Of a DNA stretch of 64,000 nt, positions 19,943 through 28,427 are shown one piece after another. This stretch comes from Gallionellales bacterium GWA2_60_18. Its GTDB lineage: Bacteria > Pseudomonadota > Gammaproteobacteria > Burkholderiales > Gallionellaceae. The position numbers and the translations under genes are program-made. How positions within the stretch are numbered: position 1 is the stretch's first letter; every line of letters starts with the position of its first letter. Below the pieces are notes generated by a model. The model had not been told where the DNA came from and did not search any database. It worked only from the letters and a program-made list of their open reading frames with translations. The stretch is from the NCBI GenBank assembly GCA_001801105.1, contig MGWS01000032.1, forward strand, positions 40,790 through 104,789, in the 5' to 3' direction.

Positions 19943-21376
19943 GTGGAAGCGACTCAGGCGACACCAGTAAAATATGATATGGAGGTGGTGCGATGGTTCA
20001 CCATTGCGGCCGCCATCTACGCTGTGGTGGGTACGTTGATCGGTGTGTATATTGCATCGGAATTGGCGTTTCCATTCTTGAACTTTGATCTGGCCGAGAT
20101 ATCGTTCGGACGCCTGCGTCCGTTGCATACCAATGCGGTGATCTTCGCCTTCGGCGGTTGCGTGCTGATGGCGACCGGTTTTTACATTGTGCAACGCACC
20201 GGCTCAACTAGGCTGTGGAGCAACGGCATGGCATGGTTCACCTTCTGGGGATGGAACCTGATCATCGTGCTGGCGGTAGTTTCGTTGCCGATGGGTTGGT
20301 CGCAAGGCAAGGAGTATGCCGAGCTGCCGTGGTGGGTGGATATCATGATCGCGGTGGTGTGGCTGTCGTTCGGTCTGAACCACATCATGACCGTGGCGAT
20401 CCGCAAGACTTCGCACATCTACGTATCCAACTGGTTCACCATGGGCATGATCGTGATGATCACCTACTTGCATGTGGTCAACAGTATGGCCATCCCGGTT
20501 GACATGGTGACTTCCTACTCGATGTTCTCGGGCGTGCAGGATGCCATGGTGCAATGGTGGTGGGGCCATAATGCGGTGGGCTTCTACCTGACCGGCGGTT
20601 TCCTCGGCATCATGTATTACTTCGTGCCCAAGCAGGCCGGGCGTCCGGTGTTCTCCTATCGCCTGTCGGTGCTGCACTTCTGGGCGTTGACCTTCGGCTA
20701 CGTCTGGCTGGGCGCGCACCACCTGCAATACACCGCGTTGCCTGACTGGACCGGCTCGCTGGGCGCTGCGGTCTCTCTGGCGATGATCATCCCGTCCTGG
20801 GGTGGCGCGATGAACGGCATGATGACCTTGTCCGGTGCGTGGGACAAGCTGCGCACCGACTACATCCTGCGTTTCCTGGTGGTCTCGCTGGCGTTCTACG
20901 CGATGTCCACATTCGAAGGTCCGGTGATGTCCATCAAGACCGTCAATGCGCTGTCGCACTATACCGACTGGACTGTCGGCCACGTGCACTCCGGTGCCTT
21001 GGGCTGGATGGCGATGGTCGCCTACGGTGCGATGTATCACATGATCAAGAAGCTGTGGGGCGTGGACAAGATGTACTCCGAAAGCCTGGTGAACGTCCAC
21101 TTCTGGCTGGCTACCATTGGTACGGTGATCTACATCGTGGCGATGTGGGTGTCCGGCATCATGCAGGGCCTGATGTGGCGCGACTATGACGAGTACGGCA
21201 CGCTGACCTATACCTTCGTTGAATCGGTATCCGCGATGCATCCGTATTATGTGATGCGTGCAATCGGCGGTGCGATCTTCCACCTGGGTACATGGATCGC
21301 TCTGTACAACATCGTGATGACTGTCCGCACGGCGAGTGCCATGCGCGGAGTCAACGCCGTTCCTGCCAAAGCATAA
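19943..21376 (+). CDS. ccoN: cbb3-type cytochrome c oxidase subunit I
   Basis: Catalytic haem-copper subunit (477 aa) of the high-affinity oxygen reductase in the inner membrane. There are twelve or so hydrophobic helices with haem and CuB histidines, for example [13 protein letters not shown] and [11 protein letters not shown], and the helix around [15 protein letters not shown] at 19943 is chosen because AAGGGAGGA lies 6 bp before it; the frame is open upstream without an RBS. It is the first gene of ccoNOQP under the predicted FNR promoter. Confidence 0.96.
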   Translation: MEATQATPVKYDMEVVRWFTIAAAIYAVVGTLIGVYIASELAFPFLNFDLAEISFGRLRPLHTNAVIFAFGGCVLMATGFYIVQRTGSTRLWSNGMAWFTFWGWNLIIVLAVVSLPMGWSQGKEYAELPWWVDIMIAVVWLSFGLNHIMTVAIRKTSHIYVSNWFTMGMIVMITYLHVVNSMAIPVDMVTSYSMFSGVQDAMVQWWWGHNAVGFYLTGGFLGIMYYFVPKQAGRPVFSYRLSVLHFWALTFGYVWLGAHHLQYTALPDWTGSLGAAVSLAMIIPSWGGAMNGMMTLSGAWDKLRTDYILRFLVVSLAFYAMSTFEGPVMSIKTVNALSHYTDWTVGHVHSGALGWMAMVAYGAMYHMIKKLWGVDKMYSESLVNVHFWLATIGTVIYIVAMWVSGIMQGLMWRDYDEYGTLTYTFVESVSAMHPYYVMRAIGGAIFHLGTWIALYNIVMTVRTASAMRGVNAVPAKA

Positions 21377-21386
21377 GGAGTGAAAC

Positions 21387-22184
21387 ATGTCTGATCACGA
21401 CAAAATCTATTCGACCAAATTTCAGGACAAGATCGAGCGCAGTACCGTCCTGATGTTTGTGGTGACCGCGGTCGCCGTCGCAGTCGGCGGCATCGTGGAG
21501 ATCGTCCCCCTGTTCTACCTGCCGAACACCGGCATGACCAGTGCGGACGGCACCTTCAACAACACCCAGCACAAGGACAATGGCGGTGCGACCATTTCGA
21601 TGGACAAGATCGTCTGGAATCCCGCGACTTCGGCACACAAGACGCTGAACGACTGGCAGCCCGGTGATGGCGTGCGTCCCTACAAGGCGCTCGAGACCGC
21701 CGGTCGTGCCGTGTTCATCCGCGAAGGCTGCTTCCTGTGCCACTCGCAGATGATCCGTCCATTCCGCGACGAGAAGGACCGCTATGGTCACTACTCGATC
21801 GCCGAAGAGTCCATGTACGACCATACCTATCAGTGGGGTTCCAAGCGTACCGGCCCTGACTTGGCTCGTGTTGGCGGCAAGTATTCCGATGAATGGCATC
21901 GTCGCCATCTGAAGTATCCGCGCGAAGTGGTGCCCGAGTCGGTGATGCCCAACTACTTCTGGCTGGATAACATGCCGGTCAATGTGGAGCGCACCGTCGA
22001 TACCATGAAGGTCATGACCATGATGCCGTTCAACCCGGTGCCCAAGACCATCTATACCGATGCGTATCTGGCAGGCGCCCCGGCCGAACTGGCGGGCAAG
22101 ACCGACATGGATGCGTTGATCGCCTATCTGCAGGGGCTGGGCAACCACGTCAAGTTCGAGGAAGGCGTGAACTACCGTGACTAA
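21387..22184 (+). CDS. ccoO: cbb3-type cytochrome c oxidase subunit II (mono-haem)
   Basis: Membrane-anchored mono-haem cytochrome c subunit (265 aa) that passes electrons from CcoP to CcoN. One transmembrane helix is at about 20-45. The haem motif CFLCH (Cys115, Cys118, His119) is followed by SQMIRPFRDE, a CcoO signature. An extra segment of about 40 residues (around 48-95, rich in Asn, Asp and Thr) lies between the membrane helix and the haem domain; I do not recall it in Pseudomonas-type CcoO. The stop overlaps ccoQ by 8 bp. Confidence 0.95.
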   Translation: MSDHDKIYSTKFQDKIERSTVLMFVVTAVAVAVGGIVEIVPLFYLPNTGMTSADGTFNNTQHKDNGGATISMDKIVWNPATSAHKTLNDWQPGDGVRPYKALETAGRAVFIREGCFLCHSQMIRPFRDEKDRYGHYSIAEESMYDHTYQWGSKRTGPDLARVGGKYSDEWHRRHLKYPREVVPESVMPNYFWLDNMPVNVERTVDTMKVMTMMPFNPVPKTIYTDAYLAGAPAELAGKTDMDALIAYLQGLGNHVKFEEGVNYRD

Positions 22185-22383
22185 GCTGCTCGGATACCTG
22201 GGTATGGATGTTGCCGCCATGACCACGAATGACTGGCTCGGGGTGTTCTTTGCCCTGACCTCTTTCATCGGCATGGTGGCAGTCTATGTCCTGGTGTTTC
22301 GTCCGGCCAACAAGGATATGTTCGAGTCACGGCGCAGCATGGCGCTGGATGACGAAGACCCTATCAAATTGGGAGAAAAATGA
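22177..22383 (+). CDS. ccoQ: cbb3-type oxidase small subunit CcoQ
   Basis: Single-helix accessory subunit (68 aa) that stabilises the CcoP-CcoNO interaction. The helix is WLGVFFALTSFIGMVAVYVL, followed by VFRPANKDMFESRRSMALDD, a typical CcoQ cytoplasmic tail. The GTG at 22177 overlaps ccoO and has GAAGG upstream. It gives about 20 residues before the helix, longer than usual; an internal ATG at 22204 is an alternative start. ATGA overlap with ccoP. Confidence 0.85.
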   Translation: MTKLLGYLGMDVAAMTTNDWLGVFFALTSFIGMVAVYVLVFRPANKDMFESRRSMALDDEDPIKLGEK

Positions 22384-23309
22384 TGAGTGAAAAACACGAT
22401 GTGGGTGGCGTGCCGACGACAGGGCACGTTTGGGACGACGATCTGGCGGATTTCACCAACCAGCCGCCGAAATGGTGGATGCTGGGGCTGACCGCCAGTG
22501 CATTGTGGTGCGTAGTGTACTTCCTGTACTACCCGTCGGTTCCGGTTTCCACCGGAGGCTTCTTTACCAAGGGGCTGGGCGGATGGACCGCGATCAGCGA
22601 GATGGAGGCGGACAAGAGCACGGTGGATGCGGTGCGCGGCAAGTATGAGGCCAAGCTCAACGGCATGACGCCGGCCGCGATCCTAGCGGACAGCGAGCTG
22701 TCGGAATACGTCAAGCGTTCCGGCAAGGTGCTGTTCGGCGACAACTGCGCTGCCTGCCACGGCACCAACGGCGTCGGTACGCATGACAAGGAAGGGCTGT
22801 TCGCCCCGGTGCTGAACGACGACGACTGGCTGTATGGCGGCAACATCGATGCCATCCACGAAACCATTACCGGCGGTCGTCAAAGCGTGATGCCGGCGCA
22901 CAAGGGTATCGTGTCCGAGGCCGAAATCGCGGCATTGGCTAATGCGATCGCGCAAGGGCAGCCCGCTTCCACACCGCTGTTTGCCGAGAAGGGCTGTATC
23001 GCCTGCCACGGCGAAGACGGTAAAGGCAACCATGCGATGGGCGCGGCCAACCTGACCGACAAGATCTGGCGTTTTGACAGTTCCGTCGAGGGTATCAAAC
23101 GCACCATCACCTATGGCGTCAATTCCGGTGATGCGATGGCTCGTAATGCCGTGATGCCTTCCTTCCAGGCAGCCGGCAAGCTGAGCGATGCCGAAATGAA
23201 GAAGCTGGCGGTGTACGTGTATAAGTTCGGCGGTGGTCAGCCTGATGCGGCCCCTGCTCCGGCAGAGGTTCCGGCAGAGGTTCCGGCAGAAGCGCCGGCG
23301 GCTGAGTAA
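22380..23309 (+). CDS. ccoP: cbb3-type cytochrome c oxidase subunit III (di-haem)
   Basis: Di-haem cytochrome c subunit (309 aa) and electron entry point of the oxidase. The N-terminal helix is near residues 32-52. Haem motifs are CAACH (Cys123, Cys126, His127) and CIACH near residue 206, each with downstream methionine ligands. An acidic Pro-Ala-Glu repeat forms the last 20 residues. The first ATG (22380) overlaps the ccoQ stop; a second ATG at 22383 has better spacing to GGGAG. A strong terminator follows. Confidence 0.96.
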   Translation: MMSEKHDVGGVPTTGHVWDDDLADFTNQPPKWWMLGLTASALWCVVYFLYYPSVPVSTGGFFTKGLGGWTAISEMEADKSTVDAVRGKYEAKLNGMTPAAILADSELSEYVKRSGKVLFGDNCAACHGTNGVGTHDKEGLFAPVLNDDDWLYGGNIDAIHETITGGRQSVMPAHKGIVSEAEIAALANAIAQGQPASTPLFAEKGCIACHGEDGKGNHAMGAANLTDKIWRFDSSVEGIKRTITYGVNSGDAMARNAVMPSFQAAGKLSDAEMKKLAVYVYKFGGGQPDAAPAPAEVPAEVPAEAPAAE

Positions 23310-23321
23310 GCAATCATGAAT

Positions 23322-23353
23322 TCGCGCGTGGCAAGCCACGCGCGAGTTTTTTT
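23322..23353 (+). terminator. Rho-independent terminator after ccoP
   Basis: Stem TCGCGCGTGGC (23322-23332), loop AA, stem GCCACGCGCGA (23335-23345), followed by seven T (23347-23353). It closes the ccoNOQP transcript. Confidence 0.93.
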
Positions 23354-23371
23354 ACTCAAGGGAGGCATAAA

Positions 23372-23491
23372 ATGAATCAGGACGCTGTTTTCTGGGGTGT
23401 GATTATCTGTGTGGTGGGAGCCGCAGCCGTCGTTGGGTGGCTGCTATTCGTGGTTTACCGGAATGCGACACGCGGTCAGGACGGACAGTAA
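23372..23491 (+). CDS. 39-aa single-helix membrane peptide in the cco locus
   Basis: This frame is short but well supported. It starts with MNQDAVFWGV after a strong RBS AAGGGAGG spaced for the ATG at 23372, then has one hydrophobic helix (VIICVVGAAAVVGWLLFVV) and a charged end YRNATRGQDGQ, then TAA. A terminator lies on each side, so it appears to be its own transcription unit or a read-through cistron between ccoP and ccoG. Single-helix accessory subunits (CcoM in Pseudomonas stutzeri, CcoQ) are known for cbb3 oxidases, so an oxidase subunit or assembly factor is a reasonable guess. Homology to CcoM is not shown. Confidence 0.7.
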   Translation: MNQDAVFWGVIICVVGAAAVVGWLLFVVYRNATRGQDGQ

Positions 23492-23512
23492 TTCAGCCCT
23501 TGCCGCTTGAAG

Positions 23513-23542
23513 AAGGAGGAGAGCATACTCTCCTCCTTTTTT
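23513..23542 (+). terminator. Rho-independent terminator after the 39-aa peptide gene
   Basis: Stem AAGGAGGAGAG (23513-23523), loop CATA, stem CTCTCCTCCTT (23528-23538), with a T-run through 23542. It lies 21 bp after the peptide stop codon. Confidence 0.92.
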
Positions 23543-23570
23543 CATCTGGCATATCAGGATATACTAATAA

Positions 23571-23692
23571 AGATTCATCAAGAATCTACGGCAGGTTGCC
23601 CGGCGGACGGCAAGCCTGCTCATGGAGTCGGGAAGCCTGAAGGCCATTTGTTTCAGGTGTCCCGTTTATCCGCATGGCGTAGCGGATTTTTT
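23571..23692 (+). ncRNA. Candidate structured RNA ending in a terminator, upstream of ccoG
   Basis: A possible -10 TATACT at 23560-23565 would start an RNA near 23571. It would fold into AGATTC/GAATCT (23571-23587), GCAGGTTGCC with GGCAAGCCTGC (23591-23619), CGGGA..CCTGAA with TTCAGG..TCCCG (23629-23664), and a terminator ATCCGC/GCGGAT plus six T (23668-23692). No convincing ORF fits. It matches no riboswitch class I could recognise. It could be a free small RNA or an attenuator for ccoG. No comparative support is available here. Confidence 0.5.
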
Positions 23693-23731
23693 ATTGTCGG
23701 TCTAGTCTGAGACCGGTCAGGAGCGAATCAA

Positions 23732-25162
23732 GTGAACAAAGAAGCCGAACAGAAGGAATCGGGTGTCGTAACGGACATCTATCAGGAATTCGAGACGTGG
23801 ACTGTCAACAAGGGTGACAAGACCATCCATGCCAAGCGCATGCCCGGTTTTTTCCGTAACCTGAAGAATTACACGCAATGGGTGCTCTGGTTGCCGTTCT
23901 TCCTGTTTCCTTACGTGCGCTGGAACGGCAAGCAGGCCATCCTGTTCGATATCCAGCATCGCCAGTTCCATTTCTTTGACCTGACCGTGTTGCCGCAGGA
24001 TATCTGGATGCTGTCGCTGGTGCTGCTGGTGGCGGCGATGACTTTGTTTGCTGTCACCTCGGTCGCCTCGCGCGTGTGGTGCGGCTATTTTTGCTTCCAG
24101 ACAGTGTGGACCGACTGGTTCACCTGGTGGGAGGACAGGATCGAAGGCAATCCGGTTGCTAGGCGCAAGCTGGAACTGGCGCCATGGGATCTTGAGAAGA
24201 TATGGAAAAAGCTGGTCAAGCATTCCGCCTGGATGGTGATAGCGCTATTGACCGGCATCAGCTTCTCCATCTGGTTCGTCGATGCCTACGACTACTGGAG
24301 CGATCTGCTGCATCTCCGCTTGCCCACGGTCGGCTGGGTGACGCTGACCATGTTCTTTGTCGGTACTTATATCCTGGGTGGCCTGTTGCGCGAACAGACC
24401 TGTATGTGGCTCTGTCCCTATGCGCGCATCCAGGGCGTGATGTCCGATTCGCAGACCATCCTGCCGGCTTACGATTACAAGCGCGGCGAGCCGCGCGGCA
24501 AGCTGCATCGTGATGGGGAGGCCAAAGCGCAGCAGGGAGATTGCATCGACTGCTTCCAGTGCGTGCAGGTGTGTCCGACCGGCGTGGACATCCGCAACGG
24601 CCAGCAACTGGGTTGCATCACCTGCGGCTTGTGCATCGACGCCTGCGATTCGGTCATGGAGAAGGTCGGGCATCCAAAAGGGCTGATACGTTACGCTTCA
24701 CTGGACGAGCTGGAAGGCAAGCCGGTCAAGAAGATGTACCAGCATCCGCGCACGCTGGTCTATATCGGCATCATCCTGATCGCCCTTGGCGGCATCACGT
24801 ACGGGCTGACCCATCTGGGTACGATGACGCTGAAAGTTCTGCCGGAACGCCAGCCGCTGTTCGTGCGCCTGAGCGACGGTTCGATCCAGAATCGCTACGA
24901 GTTCAAGGTGCTCAACAAGACCGACGAGGAAATTCATGTGAACGTGACGGCGGAAGGTGGTGTGAAGGGGCAGGTCATCATCGGTGCCGAGAAGCCGCTG
25001 CTTACCCATCCAGGTCGCGGCACCTCGTTCACCATCTTCGTCAAGGCGCCCGGCGAGAACATCCAGCAGGAAGTGACACCGCTAGAATTCCGCGTCCAGA
25101 GCGTTGACGACCCGAGTATTTCAGCAGAGTATGAAACCATGTTCAACGGCCCGCAGCCTTGA
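23732..25162 (+). CDS. ccoG: Cytochrome c oxidase accessory protein CcoG (FixG/RdxA), polyferredoxin
   Basis: Membrane polyferredoxin (476 aa) that reduces Cu(II) to Cu(I) for cbb3 oxidase assembly. About five membrane helices lie in the first 220 residues and one near 345. Two cytoplasmic [4Fe-4S] motifs are CIDCFQCVQVCP and CITCGLCIDACD. The C-terminal 110 residues form the immunoglobulin-like FixG_C domain outside the membrane. GTG at 23732 follows AGGAG. It begins the ccoGHIS assembly cluster. Confidence 0.95.
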   Translation: MNKEAEQKESGVVTDIYQEFETWTVNKGDKTIHAKRMPGFFRNLKNYTQWVLWLPFFLFPYVRWNGKQAILFDIQHRQFHFFDLTVLPQDIWMLSLVLLVAAMTLFAVTSVASRVWCGYFCFQTVWTDWFTWWEDRIEGNPVARRKLELAPWDLEKIWKKLVKHSAWMVIALLTGISFSIWFVDAYDYWSDLLHLRLPTVGWVTLTMFFVGTYILGGLLREQTCMWLCPYARIQGVMSDSQTILPAYDYKRGEPRGKLHRDGEAKAQQGDCIDCFQCVQVCPTGVDIRNGQQLGCITCGLCIDACDSVMEKVGHPKGLIRYASLDELEGKPVKKMYQHPRTLVYIGIILIALGGITYGLTHLGTMTLKVLPERQPLFVRLSDGSIQNRYEFKVLNKTDEEIHVNVTAEGGVKGQVIIGAEKPLLTHPGRGTSFTIFVKAPGENIQQEVTPLEFRVQSVDDPSISAEYETMFNGPQP

Positions 25163-25199
25163 TGGCGGGGCAATTGATCCGAGAAATGGAGGCTGAAGA

Positions 25200-25709
25200 A
25201 TGATTTCACAGGAAAACAAAAAAGGCTTGCGCAACCCCTGGTTCCTAGGAATGATGGGGTTGATCGTGCTCGTGCTCGGGGTGAACAGCACTTTCATCTG
25301 GTACGCGACCCACAACCAGTCCTCGCTGGTCGATCGCGAATACAAGACCAAGGATCGCAAGACCAACGAGGAGGTGCTGGTAGAGCTGGGCAAGCAGCAT
25401 TCCTTGGCATGGCAGACCACCATCAAGCGTCCCCAGGCGATTGTGATGAATGCTCCGGTCGCGTATGAGATCAGCGTGGCCGACCGCGACGGCAAGCCGG
25501 TGAGCGGTACGATGGAGGTCGAAGCCTATCGCGCTTCCGATGCGAGCCAGGATTTCACCACATCTTTCCGCGAGGTATCCCCGGGCAACTATCAGGGCTA
25601 TATCAGTTTCCCGCTCAAGGGATACTGGGAGTTGCGCATCCACGTCAAACGCGGCGACGACATGTTCGGTGTGGACACTGAACGGTTCATGGTGGCGGCC
25701 TCTTCGTAA
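25200..25709 (+). CDS. ccoH: cbb3 oxidase assembly protein CcoH (FixH)
   Basis: Single-pass membrane protein (169 aa) that stays with the oxidase during assembly. The helix is around residues 15-35 (MGLIVLVLGVNSTFIWYAT). The periplasmic FixH domain has VEVEAYR-type beta strands and GNYQGYISFPLKGYWELRI near the end, a common FixH pattern. RBS GGAGG lies upstream of the ATG at 25200. Its stop is followed almost at once by ccoI. Confidence 0.88.
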   Translation: MISQENKKGLRNPWFLGMMGLIVLVLGVNSTFIWYATHNQSSLVDREYKTKDRKTNEEVLVELGKQHSLAWQTTIKRPQAIVMNAPVAYEISVADRDGKPVSGTMEVEAYRASDASQDFTTSFREVSPGNYQGYISFPLKGYWELRIHVKRGDDMFGVDTERFMVAASS

Positions 25710-25712
25710 TTG

Positions 25713-28172
25713 ATGGCACAGTCAGCCGACCGCATATCCGGCAACTGTTTCCATTGCGGCCTGCCCATCGCGGCCGGTGACGACTATCGCGCGCAACTGG
25801 AGGGCGCCGAACGGCACTTCTGCTGTTTCGGTTGCCAGTCTGTCTGTACCGCCATTTATGAGGCCGGCTTGCAGGGCTTCTATCAACGCACGCCGGAAGG
25901 CACCTTGCTCGCCCCGCCGCCGGAGCCGCCCAAGGACATCGACATCTATGATTTCGATGAGGTGCAGCAGGAATTTACCCGCAGCTCCGGCGAGATACGC
26001 GAGATCCACCTGCTGGTCGAAGGCATCCACTGCGCCGCCTGCATCTGGCTGATCGAGCGCAGCCTGCAACGTGTCCCCGGGGTGTTGGCGGCCAACGTCA
26101 ATCTGGCGGCCAAGCGGCTGCACCTGCGCTGGGACAACAGCCGCAGCAAACTTTCCGACGTGATCCGCGAGCTATCCAGGATCGGCTATTCGGCCGTGCC
26201 CTATGATCCGGAAAGCGCGGAAGGCGCGATCAAGAAGGCCAATCGTGCCATGCTGTTCCGCCTGTTCTTCGCCGGTTTCGCCATGATGAACATGATGTGG
26301 ATATCCATCGCGCTCTACAGCGGCGCGAACGAGGATCAGTTCCGCGGGTTCTTCCACTGGATGGGACTGGCGCTGGCCACGCCGACCCTGCTCTACTCGG
26401 GCTATCCGTTCTTCCGGGGCGCGCTGGGCGGTTTGCGCGTCGCGCGCCTGACCATGGACCTGCCGATCGCACTCGGCCTTTCCGTGACTTACGCCTACTC
26501 GCTGTATGTGACGGTGACGGACAGCAAGATCGGCGAGGTCTATTTCGATACCGTCACCAATCTGATCTTTGTCATCCTGATCGGACGCTACCTCGAAGGC
26601 ATGTTCCGCCATCAGGCGGTGTCTGCCACCAAACGCCTGATGGAACTGCAGCCGCGCGTCGCCATTGTGATGCGCGATGGGCTGGAACAGATGATACCGA
26701 TACGCGGCGTGAAACTGGGTGACCAAGTGCTGATCAAACCCGGCTACAAAGTGCCGGTGGACGGCGTCGTGCTGGAAGGCAGGAGCGCGGTGGACGAATC
26801 CATGCTGAGTGGCGAATCGGCAGCGGTGAACAAGTCGGCCGGTTGCCAGGTGTTCGCCGGTACGGTGAACACCAGCGGCGCGCTGCTGGTCGAGGTGCGG
26901 GCCTCGCTGCAGGACACCACGCTATCCAAGATCATCCGTCTGGTCGAGGAGGCGCAGGCCTCCAAGGCGCCGATACAGCGGCTCGCCGATACCGTCGTGC
27001 CGTGGTTCGTGCTGGTCACGCTGATCTGCGCGACGCTGACCTTCTTCTTCTGGAACAGCCGGGATTTCGAGATCGCGCTGATGGCCGCGACTTCGGTGCT
27101 GATCATCACCTGCCCGTGCGCGCTCGGCATGGCGACCCCGATGTCGATCGCGGTGGCGTCCGGTCTGGGCGCCAAGCATGGCATATTGATAAAGAATGGA
27201 TTGGTGCTGGAAACCTTGTCCAAGGTGACCCACTTCGTGTTCGACAAGACCGGCACGCTGACCGAGGGCAGGATGAGCATCGCGCAGATACATGTCGCGG
27301 CGGAGGCTGATGAGGGCGACATCCTGCGTCAGGCCGCCGCGGTCGAGCGCTACAGCGAGCATGGCATCGCCAAGGCCATCGTGGACGGCGCGGAAGCGCG
27401 CCATCTGCGCTGGCGCGATCTTGCCGCCGACGGGTTCCATGCGACAGCAGGGCTGGGAGTCGAGGCAACCGTGGCCGGCATGCCGCTGCTGCTGGGCAGC
27501 GCGGAATGGCTGAAACAGCGCGGCATCGTGCCGGATACGGCGTTGCAAGCCAAGGCGCACGAGCTGGAAACACAGGCGATGAGCTGCGTGTACATGGCGC
27601 GCGCAGGCCGGCATGTGGCGGTCATCGCGCTGGCCGACCAGCTGCGCGGCGACGCGCAGCAGATGGTGGACGACCTCCGAGCGGCCGGCATCGCCATGAC
27701 GCTGCTCTCCGGCGACCGCCGTCCGGTCGCCGAAGCGGTCGCCCGCCAGCTCGGCGGCATGGAAGTCATCGCCGAAGTGCTGCCGCAGGACAAGGATCAG
27801 GTGATCCGCCGTTTGCAGGAAGGCGGCGCCATCGTCGCGATGGTGGGCGACGGCGTTAACGATGCGCCCGCGCTAATCCGCGCCGATGTCGGCATCGCGC
27901 TGGGTTCCGGCACCGACGTGTCGGTGGAGAGCGCCGACATCGTGCTGATGCACAACGAGCTGGACAAGGTGCGGCTGGCGACCCAGCTGTCGCGCCGCAC
28001 CCTGCGCACCATCAAGCAGAATATCGGCCTGTCGTTCGTGTATAACGCCATCATGGTACCGCTGGCGATGATGGCCAAAGTCAGCCCGCTGGTGGCGGCG
28101 ATCACCATGCCGATCAGCTCGCTGACGGTGATCGGCAACGCGGCGCGCATCCGCACATTATTCAAGGACTGA
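25713..28172 (+). CDS. ccoI: Copper-translocating P-type ATPase CcoI (FixI)
   Basis: P1B-type ATPase (819 aa) that moves copper for the CuB site of the cbb3 oxidase. The N-terminal zinc-ribbon-like cysteines are CFHCG and CCFGCQSVC, then comes a heavy-metal-associated domain with GIHCAAC. The membrane copper site is CPC in ITCPCALGMATPMS. The phosphorylation site DKTGTLTEG and hinge GDGVNDAPAL are intact. The start is set at ATG 25713; a TTG one codon earlier is in frame. The N-terminal cysteine-rich extension is typical of FixI rather than CopA. Confidence 0.95.
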   Translation: MAQSADRISGNCFHCGLPIAAGDDYRAQLEGAERHFCCFGCQSVCTAIYEAGLQGFYQRTPEGTLLAPPPEPPKDIDIYDFDEVQQEFTRSSGEIREIHLLVEGIHCAACIWLIERSLQRVPGVLAANVNLAAKRLHLRWDNSRSKLSDVIRELSRIGYSAVPYDPESAEGAIKKANRAMLFRLFFAGFAMMNMMWISIALYSGANEDQFRGFFHWMGLALATPTLLYSGYPFFRGALGGLRVARLTMDLPIALGLSVTYAYSLYVTVTDSKIGEVYFDTVTNLIFVILIGRYLEGMFRHQAVSATKRLMELQPRVAIVMRDGLEQMIPIRGVKLGDQVLIKPGYKVPVDGVVLEGRSAVDESMLSGESAAVNKSAGCQVFAGTVNTSGALLVEVRASLQDTTLSKIIRLVEEAQASKAPIQRLADTVVPWFVLVTLICATLTFFFWNSRDFEIALMAATSVLIITCPCALGMATPMSIAVASGLGAKHGILIKNGLVLETLSKVTHFVFDKTGTLTEGRMSIAQIHVAAEADEGDILRQAAAVERYSEHGIAKAIVDGAEARHLRWRDLAADGFHATAGLGVEATVAGMPLLLGSAEWLKQRGIVPDTALQAKAHELETQAMSCVYMARAGRHVAVIALADQLRGDAQQMVDDLRAAGIAMTLLSGDRRPVAEAVARQLGGMEVIAEVLPQDKDQVIRRLQEGGAIVAMVGDGVNDAPALIRADVGIALGSGTDVSVESADIVLMHNELDKVRLATQLSRRTLRTIKQNIGLSFVYNAIMVPLAMMAKVSPLVAAITMPISSLTVIGNAARIRTLFKD

Positions 28173-28181
28173 GGTGAAACG

Positions 28182-28421
28182 ATGGAAGTGATCTATAGCC
28201 TGATACCCGGCATGATGTTCTTCGGGGTGCTGTTCGTGATCTTTCTGGTCTGGGCGGTGAAGAAAGGCCAGTACGAAGACATGGAAGGCAGCGCCAACCG
28301 GATATTGCTGGACGACGATGAAGACATGATGCACCACCCGCGCGACGCGAAAGCCGGCAAGGCGGAAAAATCCAATGATCCCGCACAAGCCGCGCCGGGT
28401 GACGGATCGGCGCAGCCCTGA
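28182..28421 (+). CDS. ccoS: cbb3-type oxidase assembly protein CcoS
   Basis: Small membrane protein (79 aa) needed for cofactor insertion into cbb3 oxidase. One helix (SLIPGMMFFGVLFVIFLVWA) is followed by VKKGQYEDMEGSANRILLDD, the conserved CcoS motif with GQYEDME. A disordered Ala/Pro/Asp tail ends the protein. It starts 9 bp after ccoI. Confidence 0.92.
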   Translation: MEVIYSLIPGMMFFGVLFVIFLVWAVKKGQYEDMEGSANRILLDDDEDMMHHPRDAKAGKAEKSNDPAQAAPGDGSAQP

Positions 28422-28427
28422 ACGTCT

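Noticed and set aside
20204..21388. 394-codon minus-strand frame antisense to ccoN
   Set aside because: Histidine-rich mirror of a membrane-protein gene; typical antisense artefact.
23543..23560. Possible FNR box before the candidate RNA (CTGGCATATCAG)
   Set aside because: The half-sites are two bases too close for the TTGAT-N4-ATCAA spacing.
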